A stretch of 64,000 nt of DNA from an uncultured Ruminococcus sp. (GCA_937910385.1 CALEPT010000123.1:1-64000), one strand, 5' to 3'. Counted from the stretch's first letter, positions 51,570 to 60,876 are shown. The notes: a model not told the origin generated them from the sequence alone. Program-made: numbers and translations.

Positions 51570-53888
51570 TTAAAACTCGATCTCGTCAGTAATGCTGAGC
51601 GTTTCGATGTCTGCTGCATAGAATTTGCTGCCCGACATCACATAGACGTAATCGCCGATATACAGCGCTCTGTCAGGATCGTTATCCGCGTACCATGCAT
51701 TGCTGCCGTCCGCTTGCTCGACTGTTATCTCTCCGCGCTGGACGAATTCGCCGTCCTCGTATGAGAAGAACAGATACGAGTATTTCCCGCTCCATGTATA
51801 ATCAGAACTGTAGATGTCTTCAGATATCGGGAAACCGATAAGATTCTTCTCGGGTGCTATCATAAGAGCCTTTCTGTTCCATTGCGCAGATGAATAAACA
51901 TAAAACTCGGATTCGCCGTCGTTGAGACCTCTGAGTATATACTCGCCGAGCTCTTCCAGCTCGGAAGGGTCGGAGTTATCGAACATAACGAGCTTTACGC
52001 CGCTGTAAAGACCTGCCTCCCAGTCGGACTCTATCACGCCGAAGCCGAGGAGCAGTCCGTCGTTCCACTGCTGCATATATGTGCTGTATCCCGGGAGCGT
52101 GAGCTCGTCGAGGATGGCGGGGGCAGTTGGGTCGGAGAGGTCTATCGCGAAGAGCGGGTCTGTCTGCTCGTAGGTGACTACATAAGCCATATCGTCGTTG
52201 AAGCTTACGGACTTTACCTCCTCATTCTCGCCGAAGCCCTCTATGCTGCCGACCATATTGAGGTCGAGGTCGAAAACGTAAACTCGGTTATCACGGCTCA
52301 CGAAGCTTTTTACATAGTAGCCGTTCTCATCGCTGTCACTGACCCAGCCGAAAACGTCCCACCAGTAGTCGTCATCGTCATTGCTGTAGGAATAATATTT
52401 CTCCTCGTAGGTGTCCTTAGTAACTGCAACACGGAAATAGCCGCCGTATTCGCTCATTGAGAACTGATCGTGGATACGCCCCTCTACCTCGCAGCTTGCT
52501 GCCGGGACTATCTCTCCTGCGCCTATAGCTATGCGTGTTATTTCCGAATCCTCCCAGCCGTATGCGGTGTACATATTGTCGGCAGAGCAGTAGATCGTTC
52601 CCGAATAGCCTGCAAGAGCCTTGGTCTGAACGGGAGCAGCAACGCCCGTCTCGTTGAGATCGAGGCTGCCTATGACTGTGTACGACAGCCACTCTGAGTC
52701 TTCAAATTCTTCCTCAGGAAGCAATATATCTTCCGGAGCAATATAGACGATATCCTCGCCGACTCCGCAGGTGGGGATATAGCGTGAAATTTCTTCTTGC
52801 CCGTCTATTTCCGAGTAAGCAGCGGTGCTATAGCTGCTGATAAGGTACATATATCCGTCGGGAGCTATCCTCACGTCACTGAAATAGCCCTCCTGATAGT
52901 AGGTTTCGATGTACTGAGGCTGCTCACCCGTAGTGAAGAATGAAACGAAGGTCTTGGTATTGTCATCGATATTGTATGAGTATTCCTCGTCATCATAATA
53001 TGAATATCTCCACGAATTGATCGTTCCTATTACGGCAAGCATATCATTGTACAGATACATCTCGCTTACATACACGTTATAGCTGTAGTCATCATCGAAC
53101 GGTGTGTGTATATATTCGTTAACCTCAATAGAGCCGCTGCTCGTGAATGTGCCGTTGTCTGCACCCGCAACGCGTATGAGGGCGTGGCTGGAGTCTTCGT
53201 AGTATTCGTATTGATTTGTGAGGTAGTAGATATATTCTCCGTCGGTCTTGACGATATCAGCCTCGCGGACTCCCTCTTCCTGATCGTAGGTCTCATAGTA
53301 GCTGCCTTCGTCAGCGCCGCCCAGACCTTCAGCCGCTCCTGCTTCTGAATCCGCAGCAGTACTGGAGCTGTAAGAGCCGCCCGCGTTATCCTCCATGGCA
53401 GATTCTTCGACTGCACCGTCTGTCATTATACCGTAGTCGTTGTAATTGCGGTTCTGCACTGCTCGCTCGGAAGCCTCACCGAAGAGAGTATATATCTGCT
53501 CATAGCTCTCCGCCCCGCTCATGAATGCACCGACAGACTGAGCTGTCTCTTCCGTGATGTCGGAGGACGCATTGGTAGGTGTTTCGGGTTCGCCGCTTTC
53601 CGGCTCCCCATCTGTTAATTCTTCCTCGATATAAAGCCTTGATTCTTCATTTACTTTATGTTTATTTAAGAAATTTCCCTGTCCTGCAACATATACCGCC
53701 GTTCCGCTTATAACGGCGCAGGCGGCCGCACCTGCGGCGATCCTCGTGCCTATCTTTATCTTGTTTCTCTTTTTTGCGGGAGCTTTTTCATCAAGCATTG
53801 CTTTCATGCTCTCGGGAGAAAGCTCCTCGGGAACGGGTTCACTTTCAAGAGCCTTTTTTATCTTTTCATCGTTGCTGTATTCGTTCAT
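51570..53888 (-). CDS. Membrane-anchored beta-propeller protein, possible anti-sigma sensor
   Basis: A 772-residue protein. A charged helical N-terminus (DEKIKKALESEPVPEELSPE, residues 7-26) is followed by a basic stretch (PAKKRNKIKIG) and one transmembrane helix (about 46-68). Then comes an acidic linker to about 200 and a large C-terminal beta-propeller domain of the secreted type (YDQEEGVREADIVKTDGEYIYYLT, GFGENEEVKSVSFNDDMAYVVTYEQTDPLFAIDLSDPTAP). It is third in an operon behind an ECF sigma gene, where an anti-sigma factor is expected. The sensing role is inference. Confidence 0.75.
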   Translation of the reverse strand: MNEYSNDEKIKKALESEPVPEELSPESMKAMLDEKAPAKKRNKIKIGTRIAAGAAACAVISGTAVYVAGQGNFLNKHKVNEESRLYIEEELTDGEPESGEPETPTNASSDITEETAQSVGAFMSGAESYEQIYTLFGEASERAVQNRNYNDYGIMTDGAVEESAMEDNAGGSYSSSTAADSEAGAAEGLGGADEGSYYETYDQEEGVREADIVKTDGEYIYYLTNQYEYYEDSSHALIRVAGADNGTFTSSGSIEVNEYIHTPFDDDYSYNVYVSEMYLYNDMLAVIGTINSWRYSYYDDEEYSYNIDDNTKTFVSFFTTGEQPQYIETYYQEGYFSDVRIAPDGYMYLISSYSTAAYSEIDGQEEISRYIPTCGVGEDIVYIAPEDILLPEEEFEDSEWLSYTVIGSLDLNETGVAAPVQTKALAGYSGTIYCSADNMYTAYGWEDSEITRIAIGAGEIVPAASCEVEGRIHDQFSMSEYGGYFRVAVTKDTYEEKYYSYSNDDDDYWWDVFGWVSDSDENGYYVKSFVSRDNRVYVFDLDLNMVGSIEGFGENEEVKSVSFNDDMAYVVTYEQTDPLFAIDLSDPTAPAILDELTLPGYSTYMQQWNDGLLLGFGVIESDWEAGLYSGVKLVMFDNSDPSELEELGEYILRGLNDGESEFYVYSSAQWNRKALMIAPEKNLIGFPISEDIYSSDYTWSGKYSYLFFSYEDGEFVQRGEITVEQADGSNAWYADNDPDRALYIGDYVYVMSGSKFYAADIETLSITDEIEF

Positions 53889-53905
53889 TTCTATTCTCCT
53901 TTCGG

Positions 53906-54268
53906 TCAGTCTGTCCAGCCGAGCTCGCGAAGAGAGTCGAGTTCTTTCGCGGGGATATCAGAGATATCTCCCTTTTCGGTGCGAAAGCAGATGTATGCCT
54001 TTGTCATCGCGGGGTATGTTTCCAATATCTCGTCGCAGCGCACTATCAGCTTGTCGCCGTCGCTGTATTTATCAAAGTTTACCTCGCTGCCCGTGAGCTG
54101 TATCGTGCCGCTTTTTTCGGATATGATCATAGTGATCCCGTTTTTCGCACGCAGGAATCGTCCGCTGACGGTCTGTGTGCCGTGGCTGTAGAAGTATATC
54201 AGTCCGCCTGCGCACAAAAGCACTATCGTCGCAAGGATCGCTATCCCAACTTTCAAAGCCTTACCCAT
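53906..54268 (-). CDS. Small one-pass membrane protein
   Basis: A 120-residue protein with one N-terminal helix (VGIAILATIVLLCAGGLIYFY) and an extracytoplasmic beta-rich domain (GRFLRAKNGITMIISEKSG, GDKLIVRCDEILETYP) similar to small secreted DUF3221-type domains. It overlaps the sigma gene by 8 nt and precedes the propeller gene by 17 nt, so it belongs to this regulatory operon. Function unknown. Confidence 0.65.
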   Translation of the reverse strand: MGKALKVGIAILATIVLLCAGGLIYFYSHGTQTVSGRFLRAKNGITMIISEKSGTIQLTGSEVNFDKYSDGDKLIVRCDEILETYPAMTKAYICFRTEKGDISDIPAKELDSLRELGWTD

Positions 54269-54785
54269 TCACAACGCCCTCCTCTGCGGAAAGCGACATT
54301 CTCAGCTTCTGTTTTATTCTTGTCAGACGTGAGCGCACCGTGCTTGGCTTCATGCCGCACATTTTTGCTATTTCGTCGCTTGTGTACCCTCCGAGCACCG
54401 ACATCGAGAGCATGAGCCTCGATTCGCTGCCTATCCTGCCAAGAGCCTCGTTCAGCTCTGCACTGTCGTAGCTGAACTCGGTCACATCGGGGAGCTCCTC
54501 ATCGTAGGCTTCCTCTGTGCGGAAGTAGTCGCGCTGCTTCCGCTTTATTTTTGCTGCGAGTATGGTCATTATCCAGCTGCGGAAGCTTTCCGCGCTCTTT
54601 AACTTTTTTATCGAGCAGAATGCGTCAAGCACCGTGTCGCTCACGACGTCGCAGGCGTCGTGCGAGCTGCGCAGGCTGTACAGAGCAATGTGGTACATAT
54701 CCTTGTATACAAGTGAGTATAATCTTGCGAACGCCTCGCTGTCACCCTGAGCTGCCAGCTTAGCGTCGGCGGAGATATCTGTCAT
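54261..54785 (-). CDS. ECF-family RNA polymerase sigma factor, second
   Basis: A 174-residue sigma factor. Region 2 is FARLYSLVYKDMYHIALYSLRSSHDACDVVSDTVLDAF with SWIMTILAAKIKRKQRD; region 4 is RLMLSMSVLGGYTSDEIAKMCGMKPSTVRSRLTRIKQKLR. ATG 54785 follows GGAGGG; frame continues upstream to 54878 but without a site and into the glk terminator. Together with the next two genes it forms a sigma - membrane protein - propeller module distinct from the one at 46-48 kb. Confidence 0.88.
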   Translation of the reverse strand: MTDISADAKLAAQGDSEAFARLYSLVYKDMYHIALYSLRSSHDACDVVSDTVLDAFCSIKKLKSAESFRSWIMTILAAKIKRKQRDYFRTEEAYDEELPDVTEFSYDSAELNEALGRIGSESRLMLSMSVLGGYTSDEIAKMCGMKPSTVRSRLTRIKQKLRMSLSAEEGVVNG

Positions 54786-54864
54786 AGCATATCCCTCCTT
54801 TTGAATCGATTCATAAATTAAGTGTCGGATATTGATGAAATTGCTGCATGGAAAATAAAAATTT

Positions 54865-54908
54865 GGCTGTATGCACAATCCATGGCGTTATTTTTTGTGC
54901 ATACAGCC
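54865..54908 (-). terminator. Terminator of the GH74-GH25-manA-glk operon
   Basis: GGCTGTATGCACAA (54865-54878) and TTGTGCATACAGCC (54895-54908), a perfect 14-bp stem. On the minus strand AAATTTTTATTTTC follows. Confidence 0.88.
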
Positions 54909-54921
54909 TATAAAATATCAA

Positions 54922-55887
54922 TTATGCATTTGCCTTTCCCAAGAAAGCGGCTCCGATAATGCCTGCATCGTTGCCGAGCTTAGCGATGACGATATCGCAG
55001 TTCTTCTCGGAATTGCGCGTGTAGACTTCTTCCTTGACAAGAGCCTTTACGGGGAGGAGCAGCGGGTCGCCCTCATTGCACACACCTCCGCCAATGCATA
55101 GCACGTCCGGCTGGAAGATATTTATCGTGTTAGTGATACCTGCTGCAAGGTATTTTATGTACTTGTTTACGACAGCCTGAGCATATTTGTCGCCTGCTCT
55201 CATGCAGTCGAACGAGGTGCGGGCAGTGACCTTTCCGCGCTCCTGTGCCATTTTGTTCATAATGCTGTCAGGATTTTCCGCCATAGACTCCTTTGTCATT
55301 CTGATAAGGCCCGTAGCCGAGGAATAAGCCTCAAAGCAGCCCTTTCTTCCGCAAGAGCACTGCGCTCCGTCAACTTCAATAACCGTATGTCCTATCTCAG
55401 CGCCTGCGAAATTAGAGCCTGCATATATCTTTCCGTTTATGATTATTCCGCCGCCAACACCTGTTCCGAGGGTTATGCATACCGCATTCTTAGCACCCTT
55501 TGCCGCACCTGCAACATACTCGCCGTATGCCGCCGCATTAGCGTCGTTCTCGATGAAAACGGGAGTATCGTCCCTGCCGATGAATTCCTTGATGTAATCA
55601 ACCATAGGAGTATCCTTGAATCCGAGGTTATTGGAATACTCGATTATACCCGTAGAGCTGTTGGCGATACCGGGAGTTCCTATACCTATCCACTCGATAT
55701 CGTCGAGTGCGAGCTTTGCATTTTCAACAGCCTGTATTGCCATTTTAGCCATATCCTCAGCTATCTCTTTTTCCGGACGCGGACAGTTGGTCTTTGTGCT
55801 TGCCTTTGCGATGATGTTGTAATCTCCGTCAACAACGCCTGCAACGATGTTTGTGCCTCCGAGGTCTATACCTACATAATATTTCAT
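54922..55887 (-). CDS. glk: ROK-family glucokinase
   Basis: A 321-residue ATP-dependent sugar kinase. It has YVGIDLGGTNIVAGVVD (ATP phosphate site), ENDANAAAYGEY with the catalytic Asp near residue 113, ITLGTGVGGGIIINGKIY and the ROK zinc motif AEIGHTVIEVDGAQCSCGRKGCFEAYSS (His and three Cys, about 160-180; quoted in two parts, AEIGHTVIEVDG and CSCGRKGC). No helix-turn-helix is present, so it is an enzyme, not a repressor. GGAGGAAA precedes the start, 13 nt after manA. It phosphorylates glucose released from glucans. Confidence 0.93.
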   Translation of the reverse strand: MKYYVGIDLGGTNIVAGVVDGDYNIIAKASTKTNCPRPEKEIAEDMAKMAIQAVENAKLALDDIEWIGIGTPGIANSSTGIIEYSNNLGFKDTPMVDYIKEFIGRDDTPVFIENDANAAAYGEYVAGAAKGAKNAVCITLGTGVGGGIIINGKIYAGSNFAGAEIGHTVIEVDGAQCSCGRKGCFEAYSSATGLIRMTKESMAENPDSIMNKMAQERGKVTARTSFDCMRAGDKYAQAVVNKYIKYLAAGITNTINIFQPDVLCIGGGVCNEGDPLLLPVKALVKEEVYTRNSEKNCDIVIAKLGNDAGIIGAAFLGKANA

Positions 55888-55900
55888 TTGAATTTCCTCC

Positions 55901-56863
55901 TTAAACTGTTGTTATGATAATACTGCAATTGCCATTTATATAACACGCATCAGCTCCTGCCGGAACAAACACGCTTGAGCCTTTTTTTATGGGAAACAAC
56001 CTCTTTTCGCCGCAGAAAAGCTCACCTTCGCCGTCAATGACAAGGATATGCTGAAAGCTGCTGTTTATGCTGTCAAGGTGGAGCTGTCCGCCGTTAATAT
56101 CGAACTTTCTCACTGTGAAATATTCACATTCCGCGAGCTTCTGCACCGAAAGCTCCCCTCCGATACGTGATATCTTAGCGGGAGACTGCTCGGGTGCAGG
56201 GGTCAGTGAGGTGACCTCTATCGCCTTTTCAATGTGAAGCTGTCTCGGCTTGCCGTCCGCACCGACTCTGCCGTAATCGTAAACGCGGTAGGTTGTATTG
56301 GAGTTCTGCTGTATCTCTGCGATTAGAATACCCTTGCCGATAGCGTGCAGAGTTCCTGACTTTATGAAGAATACATCTCCCTTTTTCACGGGCACTTTGT
56401 TCACGTATTTAAGCAGAGCATTTTCCTCTACAGCCCTGCGGAACTGCTCCTTGGATATCTCTTCCTTGAAGCCGTAGATAAGCTCCGCACCCTCCTCGCA
56501 GTCCACGATATACCACATCTCGGTCTTTCCGTACTCACCCTCGACGCGCAGAGCGTATTCGTTGTCGGGGTGCACCTGAACGGAGAGATTGTCCCTCGCG
56601 TCGATGAGCTTTATCAGCACGGGGAAATACTCGAACCGTGCGGCGTTCTCGCCTATGACCTCGGGGTGCAGCTTTATTAGCTCTGTCAGAGTCATGCCGC
56701 CGAACTCTCCGCCCGAGATAACGGACTCGCCGTCGTGGTGACAGGAAAGCTCCCAGCTCTCAGCAAGACGCTCGAGGTCAGACTCCTTTCCGAATTCGTC
56801 TCTCAGGCGCGTTCCACCCCAGATATAGTCCTTTATAAGTGGTTTTAATAAAAATGGTATCAT
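55901..56863 (-). CDS. manA: Mannose-6-phosphate isomerase, class I
   Basis: A 320-residue zinc isomerase linking mannose-6-P and fructose-6-P. WGGTRLRDEFGK and AESWELSCHHDGES at the N-terminus, VQVHPDNEYA with the zinc ligand His near residue 97, GKTEMWYIVD, and FIKSGTLHAIGKGILIAEIQ near 170 are the classic motifs. GGAGGAAG precedes ATG 56863. Third gene in the GH74 operon. Confidence 0.93.
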   Translation of the reverse strand: MIPFLLKPLIKDYIWGGTRLRDEFGKESDLERLAESWELSCHHDGESVISGGEFGGMTLTELIKLHPEVIGENAARFEYFPVLIKLIDARDNLSVQVHPDNEYALRVEGEYGKTEMWYIVDCEEGAELIYGFKEEISKEQFRRAVEENALLKYVNKVPVKKGDVFFIKSGTLHAIGKGILIAEIQQNSNTTYRVYDYGRVGADGKPRQLHIEKAIEVTSLTPAPEQSPAKISRIGGELSVQKLAECEYFTVRKFDINGGQLHLDSINSSFQHILVIDGEGELFCGEKRLFPIKKGSSVFVPAGADACYINGNCSIIITTV

Positions 56864-56892
56864 TAACTTCCTCCGATATCAGTTATTATATG

Positions 56893-57639
56893 TTAGTCAT
56901 TGGTCGATCGCGGATCACAAATTCCGAATTCCGAATCAAACTGTTCCTCGCTGCCGCAGTAAACGTTCAGGTCGATATACTGCTCGTCGCCCTCATAGCC
57001 GTCAAGCCTGCCGTGGTCGCAGTACTGCCAGAACTTCCAGTCAACAAGGTCCGGCTCAAAATTGACGCTTCTTATCCACAGCGGATAGTCGCCGAAATCA
57101 TCTTTGACATAACGGAAGTAGACAGGGATAGTCGTATAGATTATAGGCTTCACTCCGTAGTATTCCTCAAGAGCTTCCAGCAGCGGAAGGAGTATCTCCT
57201 CAGTTTCGTCCTTTGAGGGCTTATTCAGTCTTTTATTGCCATAATACTCGATATCCACCACAGGCGGCATATCTATCGCGTCCCTGTCCACGACGGATAT
57301 GAAGTTCTCCGCCTGCGTTTCGCCTGAGCTGTCAAAGCTGAAAAAGTGATATGCGGATATTCTTATATCTGTTTCAGCGGCATTTTCGAGATTATACCGT
57401 GCCGACTCGTCCACATGACCGCTGCCTTCGGTTGCCTTTATGAATGCGAAGGAAACGCCCTGATGCTCAAATTCCTGCCAGTCTATTACTCCCTGCCAAT
57501 TGGATACGTCCACTCCGAAAACAGGATATTTCGACTTATTCACAGCAGCCTCGGCAAAATAGCACGCAGCTCCCATAGCCGCGAGCACGAGTATGAATCC
57601 TGCCAGCGCGCAAATTATATTTCTCTTCAGTATATGCAT
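56893..57639 (-). CDS. GH25 muramidase (lysozyme)
   Basis: A 248-residue exported peptidoglycan hydrolase. One N-terminal hydrophobic segment (NIICALAGFILVLAAMGAACY) is a signal anchor. The GH25 domain begins at VFGVDVSNWQGVIDW (catalytic Asp), with SFAFIKATEG, ISAYHFFSFDSSG and MPPVVDIEYYG carrying the acidic residues, and WIRSVNFEPDLVDWKFWQY at the end. It starts at the base after the GH74 stop, so the two are translationally coupled. It may remodel the wall for surface proteins. Confidence 0.92.
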   Translation of the reverse strand: MHILKRNIICALAGFILVLAAMGAACYFAEAAVNKSKYPVFGVDVSNWQGVIDWQEFEHQGVSFAFIKATEGSGHVDESARYNLENAAETDIRISAYHFFSFDSSGETQAENFISVVDRDAIDMPPVVDIEYYGNKRLNKPSKDETEEILLPLLEALEEYYGVKPIIYTTIPVYFRYVKDDFGDYPLWIRSVNFEPDLVDWKFWQYCDHGRLDGYEGDEQYIDLNVYCGSEEQFDSEFGICDPRSTND

Positions 57640-59835
57640 TTACTTTGCTGTGTCTCCCATAACGATACCTCGTCCGTTAGTGGCGAAGTAAACTCTGCCG
57701 AACACCTCGCTGTCGCCTGTTATCGAATAGGTGAGGTTGCCGAAAAGGTGGTTATTATCGTTTATTCTCACCCATGTCTTTCCCTTGTCGGTCGAGCGGT
57801 AGATACCGTCGCCGTGGGGAGTATCATTTCCGCTGACGTTATCGTTGCCCATGACATATATCGTCATGTAATCGCCCTCCTTTTCGGGAGCACCGAAGCC
57901 GAGAGCCTTTGCGTTTATGGTCTTGAGCACGGTAAAGTTCTTTCCGCCGTCTTCTGTATACATTATGGACGAGCCCGTAGCCGCCCAGACATGGCCCTCT
58001 TTGTCGCCTACAGCAGTGAGCGTACTGTTATCGATAAGAACTGCTCCGGTAGACTCAAAATGATAGCCTCCGTCTGTTGAGATATAGAAAACTCCCTCGC
58101 ATATCGCATAGAAGGTCTTTGGGTTGACTCTGTCGGCGATCACCTTTGCACCGTACGAGATACCCTCACAGTAATACCAGTTCTCGCCGTAATCTGGCGT
58201 AATATATGGCTTGCCGCTGAGAGAAGCCGGTTTCCAGATTATGGTCTTGCCATCAGCAGACATAGCAACGCTTCCACCGTAGGATTTTTCCGGAAGTCGC
58301 GAGATAACGTTCCACGTTGCTCCGCCGTCAGTTGTATAGTTCAGCGAAGCCTTCGTAGAATCGCTTGTGTAAACAGCATAATTTCCGTCGAGCCACGCAC
58401 AGTCAACGGACTGGGCATCGCCGTTCTTGAAAAAGTGAGCGTCATCGGGACACTTCTCAACGTCAAGGTGCGAGAAGCCCGTGAGGTCGCCCATTATCGA
58501 ATACATCTGAGGCGAATCGCCGTCATATGGCGGTGCAACCATAGTGTAAACGGCGGTCTCTTCAATGCCGTAGGCGTCGAAGCTTATAGTAACGGGATTG
58601 CCGCTTCCGAGGTCGGTTAGGTTTTCGGTAGAGTACAGAGTAGCTCCTGTTCCGTAGCTTAACTTGTCGGAATTGAACGGGTCAAGAGCAACAGCGGCAG
58701 TCCACCAACCGATAGAGGCTTCATCTCTGCCCCATGTGAGCCAATCGGCATCGGATACGTCCATTGTATAGTTCTTCTCACTGTTGGTGTAAAGAGCGTT
58801 CCAGCTTTCTCCGCCGTCAGTCGAGCGATATATGTTATGTCCTCTGTTATCCCAGAAGCCGAGCGAGGTCACAACAATAGTATCCTGATCCTGCGCATCG
58901 AGGGTTATACCGCCGAATCCACCATATCTGTTATCATCGAGTTTGGGCGTGATATCGGTGAACTCTTGTGTTGCAAGGTCAAGAACATACACTCCGCCGT
59001 TTTTGGGGTCAACATTCGGGCCTGCGGTATCGGAGCATGCCATGTACATTTTACCGTCCGCAGATATCTCCGCCTGAAGCGGATAAAATCCCGCAAGGTT
59101 AGCAGGGAGAGTCTCCCATGTTGCTCCGTTGTCTGATGACTTGTAGATACATTCGCCGTTAGTCATGGCAGCTCCGGCATAGACGTCGTTGTTTGCGGGG
59201 TCAAAATGCACCCACATTATGCCTATGCTGTTACCCTCCTGACTGTAATCGCCCTTTACCGGGAACGATCCTACCTGTGCCCATGTCTTGCCGTAATCTT
59301 CGGACTTCCACAGTCCGTTATTTCTTGAACCGAAGTATACATTGCTGTTATTGACCGGATCTACGCATAGCCTTTCGCCGACACCTCTGCCGGAATTATT
59401 TCCTCCGCAGCCGAATGTAAGATCAAAGCGCGACCATGTCTCGCCGTAATCATCAGAAGCGAGGAGAGCACCGTTATCGCCCATATATGTGCCGCAGGCA
59501 GCATATACCCTGTTTGGTTCCACCGGGTCGGTGGCGATGCTTTCTATGCCGATGAGATTCCATTCTTCGCCGCCGAAGCAGTCAGTGATCGGCACCCACT
59601 TGTCCTTTTCGGTATCGAAGCGGTAAGCTCCGCCTATATCCGTGCGGACATAGGCAAGCCCCTCCTGTGTAGGATTGTAGACTATACCGGTGATGTAGCC
59701 TCCGCCGCCTATAGCAACATTGCTCCACTCGTACTTTATCTGAGCGGAGTCCTTTTTATCCTTACTGCACCCCGAAAGCATGCCTGCCGTCATGGCGGCA
59801 GCTGCCAAGAGTGCTGTTATTGTTTTGATCCTCAT
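57640..59835 (-). CDS. GH74-family xyloglucanase lipoprotein
   Basis: A 731-residue exported protein. ATG 59835 follows CAGGAGGAA; the signal MRIKTITALLAAAAMTAGML ends in lipobox LSGC (Cys23). The mature part is a GH74 double propeller: YVRTDIGGAYRFDTEKDKW, repeated blade motifs (ASDDYGETW, STDGGESW, STDKGKTW), and DWLTWGRDEASIGWWTAAVA. There is no dockerin, unlike the gene at 37.6 kb. It is probably cell-surface bound and works on xyloglucan chains or oligosaccharides. First gene of an operon with GH25, ManA and glucokinase. Confidence 0.92.
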   Translation of the reverse strand: MRIKTITALLAAAAMTAGMLSGCSKDKKDSAQIKYEWSNVAIGGGGYITGIVYNPTQEGLAYVRTDIGGAYRFDTEKDKWVPITDCFGGEEWNLIGIESIATDPVEPNRVYAACGTYMGDNGALLASDDYGETWSRFDLTFGCGGNNSGRGVGERLCVDPVNNSNVYFGSRNNGLWKSEDYGKTWAQVGSFPVKGDYSQEGNSIGIMWVHFDPANNDVYAGAAMTNGECIYKSSDNGATWETLPANLAGFYPLQAEISADGKMYMACSDTAGPNVDPKNGGVYVLDLATQEFTDITPKLDDNRYGGFGGITLDAQDQDTIVVTSLGFWDNRGHNIYRSTDGGESWNALYTNSEKNYTMDVSDADWLTWGRDEASIGWWTAAVALDPFNSDKLSYGTGATLYSTENLTDLGSGNPVTISFDAYGIEETAVYTMVAPPYDGDSPQMYSIMGDLTGFSHLDVEKCPDDAHFFKNGDAQSVDCAWLDGNYAVYTSDSTKASLNYTTDGGATWNVISRLPEKSYGGSVAMSADGKTIIWKPASLSGKPYITPDYGENWYYCEGISYGAKVIADRVNPKTFYAICEGVFYISTDGGYHFESTGAVLIDNSTLTAVGDKEGHVWAATGSSIMYTEDGGKNFTVLKTINAKALGFGAPEKEGDYMTIYVMGNDNVSGNDTPHGDGIYRSTDKGKTWVRINDNNHLFGNLTYSITGDSEVFGRVYFATNGRGIVMGDTAK

Positions 59836-59869
59836 TGTTTTCCTCCTGAAAAAGAGCTTGTACATATAC

Positions 59870-59898
59870 ATTATACTATATTATTACAAATAAAGCAA
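59870..59898 (-). promoter_or_regulatory. Promoter of the GH74-GH25-manA-glk operon
   Basis: On the minus strand TTGCTT (59893-59898) and TATAAT (59870-59875), spacing 17 bp; leader about 30 nt. Confidence 0.82.
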
Positions 59899-60006
59899 CA
59901 GGCGCGCAATAAAATTTTTGTTATGATGCGGGAATGCTGACGACGCTGAAGCACGGTAATTTTTCCGATGATGCATACATATTATTTCAAAAAAGGAGCT
60001 GATAGC

Positions 60007-60285
60007 ATGAACATTGACGACTTCAACGAGAATACCGAATACGAGGACACTACCGAAGCGCTCCTTGAAAAGTACGATACACGCCGCGCTTCAAAGCCTG
60101 AGGACGTTATCGCTATGCAGGCAGTACTCTGTATTCTGCTTGCACTGCTGCTCATCGGAGCAAACTTCTTCTATCCGGATACGGCAGAGGCGCTTTACAG
60201 CAAGCTATGCTCGCTGACTTCCGACACGGCAGACATTATCCCTAACCCCATAGACTTGATAATTTTGTATTGTGATAAGCTTTAG
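60007..60285 (+). CDS. Small one-pass membrane protein upstream of an M50 protease
   Basis: A 92-residue protein. ATG 60007 follows AAAGGAGCTG. About 33 acidic cytoplasmic residues (MNIDDFNENTEYEDTTEALL) precede one helix (VIAMQAVLCILLALLLIGANFF) and a short outside tail. No domain is recognised. Its end overlaps the protease start by 14 nt. Position recalls the SpoIVFA-SpoIVFB pairing, but there is no sequence evidence of homology to SpoIVFA. Confidence 0.65.
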   Translation: MNIDDFNENTEYEDTTEALLEKYDTRRASKPEDVIAMQAVLCILLALLLIGANFFYPDTAEALYSKLCSLTSDTADIIPNPIDLIILYCDKL

Positions 60286-60844
60286 CGTCGGTGAAACGCG
60301 ATTGCGTATTTATTTTTCATTCCTGCTGTTCAATGCGGTGGTATTCACGTTCAGCAGTCAGGAATTGCTTTTTCAGTTCTATACTGCCTGTGTACTTCAT
60401 GAAGCAGGGCATATCCTTTCCGCTGCCGTGATAGGAACGCATATAAAAAGTATCTCGTTCAGCGGCAGCGGCATACGTATGCTCACTGACAAGCGTTTGT
60501 GTTCCGCAGGAAAAAGTGCGTTTGTAATACTATCCGGACCCGCAGTCAATATTATTCTCTTTGCTGCGCTGAGAGAGCTTGGCTGCGGAGGCAGCTTCCC
60601 TATGCTGAATCTGGCAGCAGGACTTTACAACCTGCTCCCATACCGTCAGCTCGACGGCGGTGCGCTCATCGACAATTATATTATGGGAAGCGTTCACGAA
60701 AGAATTGTCCGTGCTGTGCTTGTTTTCGTTAAAGCGGCAATATCTGTAGTTTTGGCATATCTCACATTCATCAAAGGCACAGAAATTCTTCCTTTGTTTG
60801 GAGCCTCGCTCCTGCTGTTCATCTCAGATATTTTAATGTACTGA
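60272..60844 (+). CDS. Site-2 protease family (M50, SpoIVFB-like) intramembrane protease
   Basis: A 190-residue membrane protein with about five helices. The zinc motif is HEAGH near residue 43 and the third ligand lies in LLPYRQLDGG near 127 (NxxPxxxxDG type). It lacks CBS or PDZ domains, so it is at the minimal end of the family. The start is GTG 60272, inside the previous gene. The substrate may be the adjacent small protein, an anti-sigma factor or a precursor protein. Confidence 0.85.
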   Translation: MISFSVGETRLRIYFSFLLFNAVVFTFSSQELLFQFYTACVLHEAGHILSAAVIGTHIKSISFSGSGIRMLTDKRLCSAGKSAFVILSGPAVNIILFAALRELGCGGSFPMLNLAAGLYNLLPYRQLDGGALIDNYIMGSVHERIVRAVLVFVKAAISVVLAYLTFIKGTEILPLFGASLLLFISDILMY

Positions 60845-60866
60845 CCTCCGCTCGGGAGGTCTTTTT
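60843..60866 (+). terminator. Terminator of the M50 protease operon
   Basis: GACCTCC (60843-60849), 5-nt loop, GGAGGTC (60855-60861), TTTTT. The stem begins over the last stop codon. Confidence 0.85.
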
Positions 60867-60876
60867 GTATTCGCGA

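Noticed and set aside
60007..60844. SpoIVFA-SpoIVFB sporulation pair
   Set aside because: The protease is of that superfamily, but the small protein shows no SpoIVFA features and no sporulation genes are nearby.
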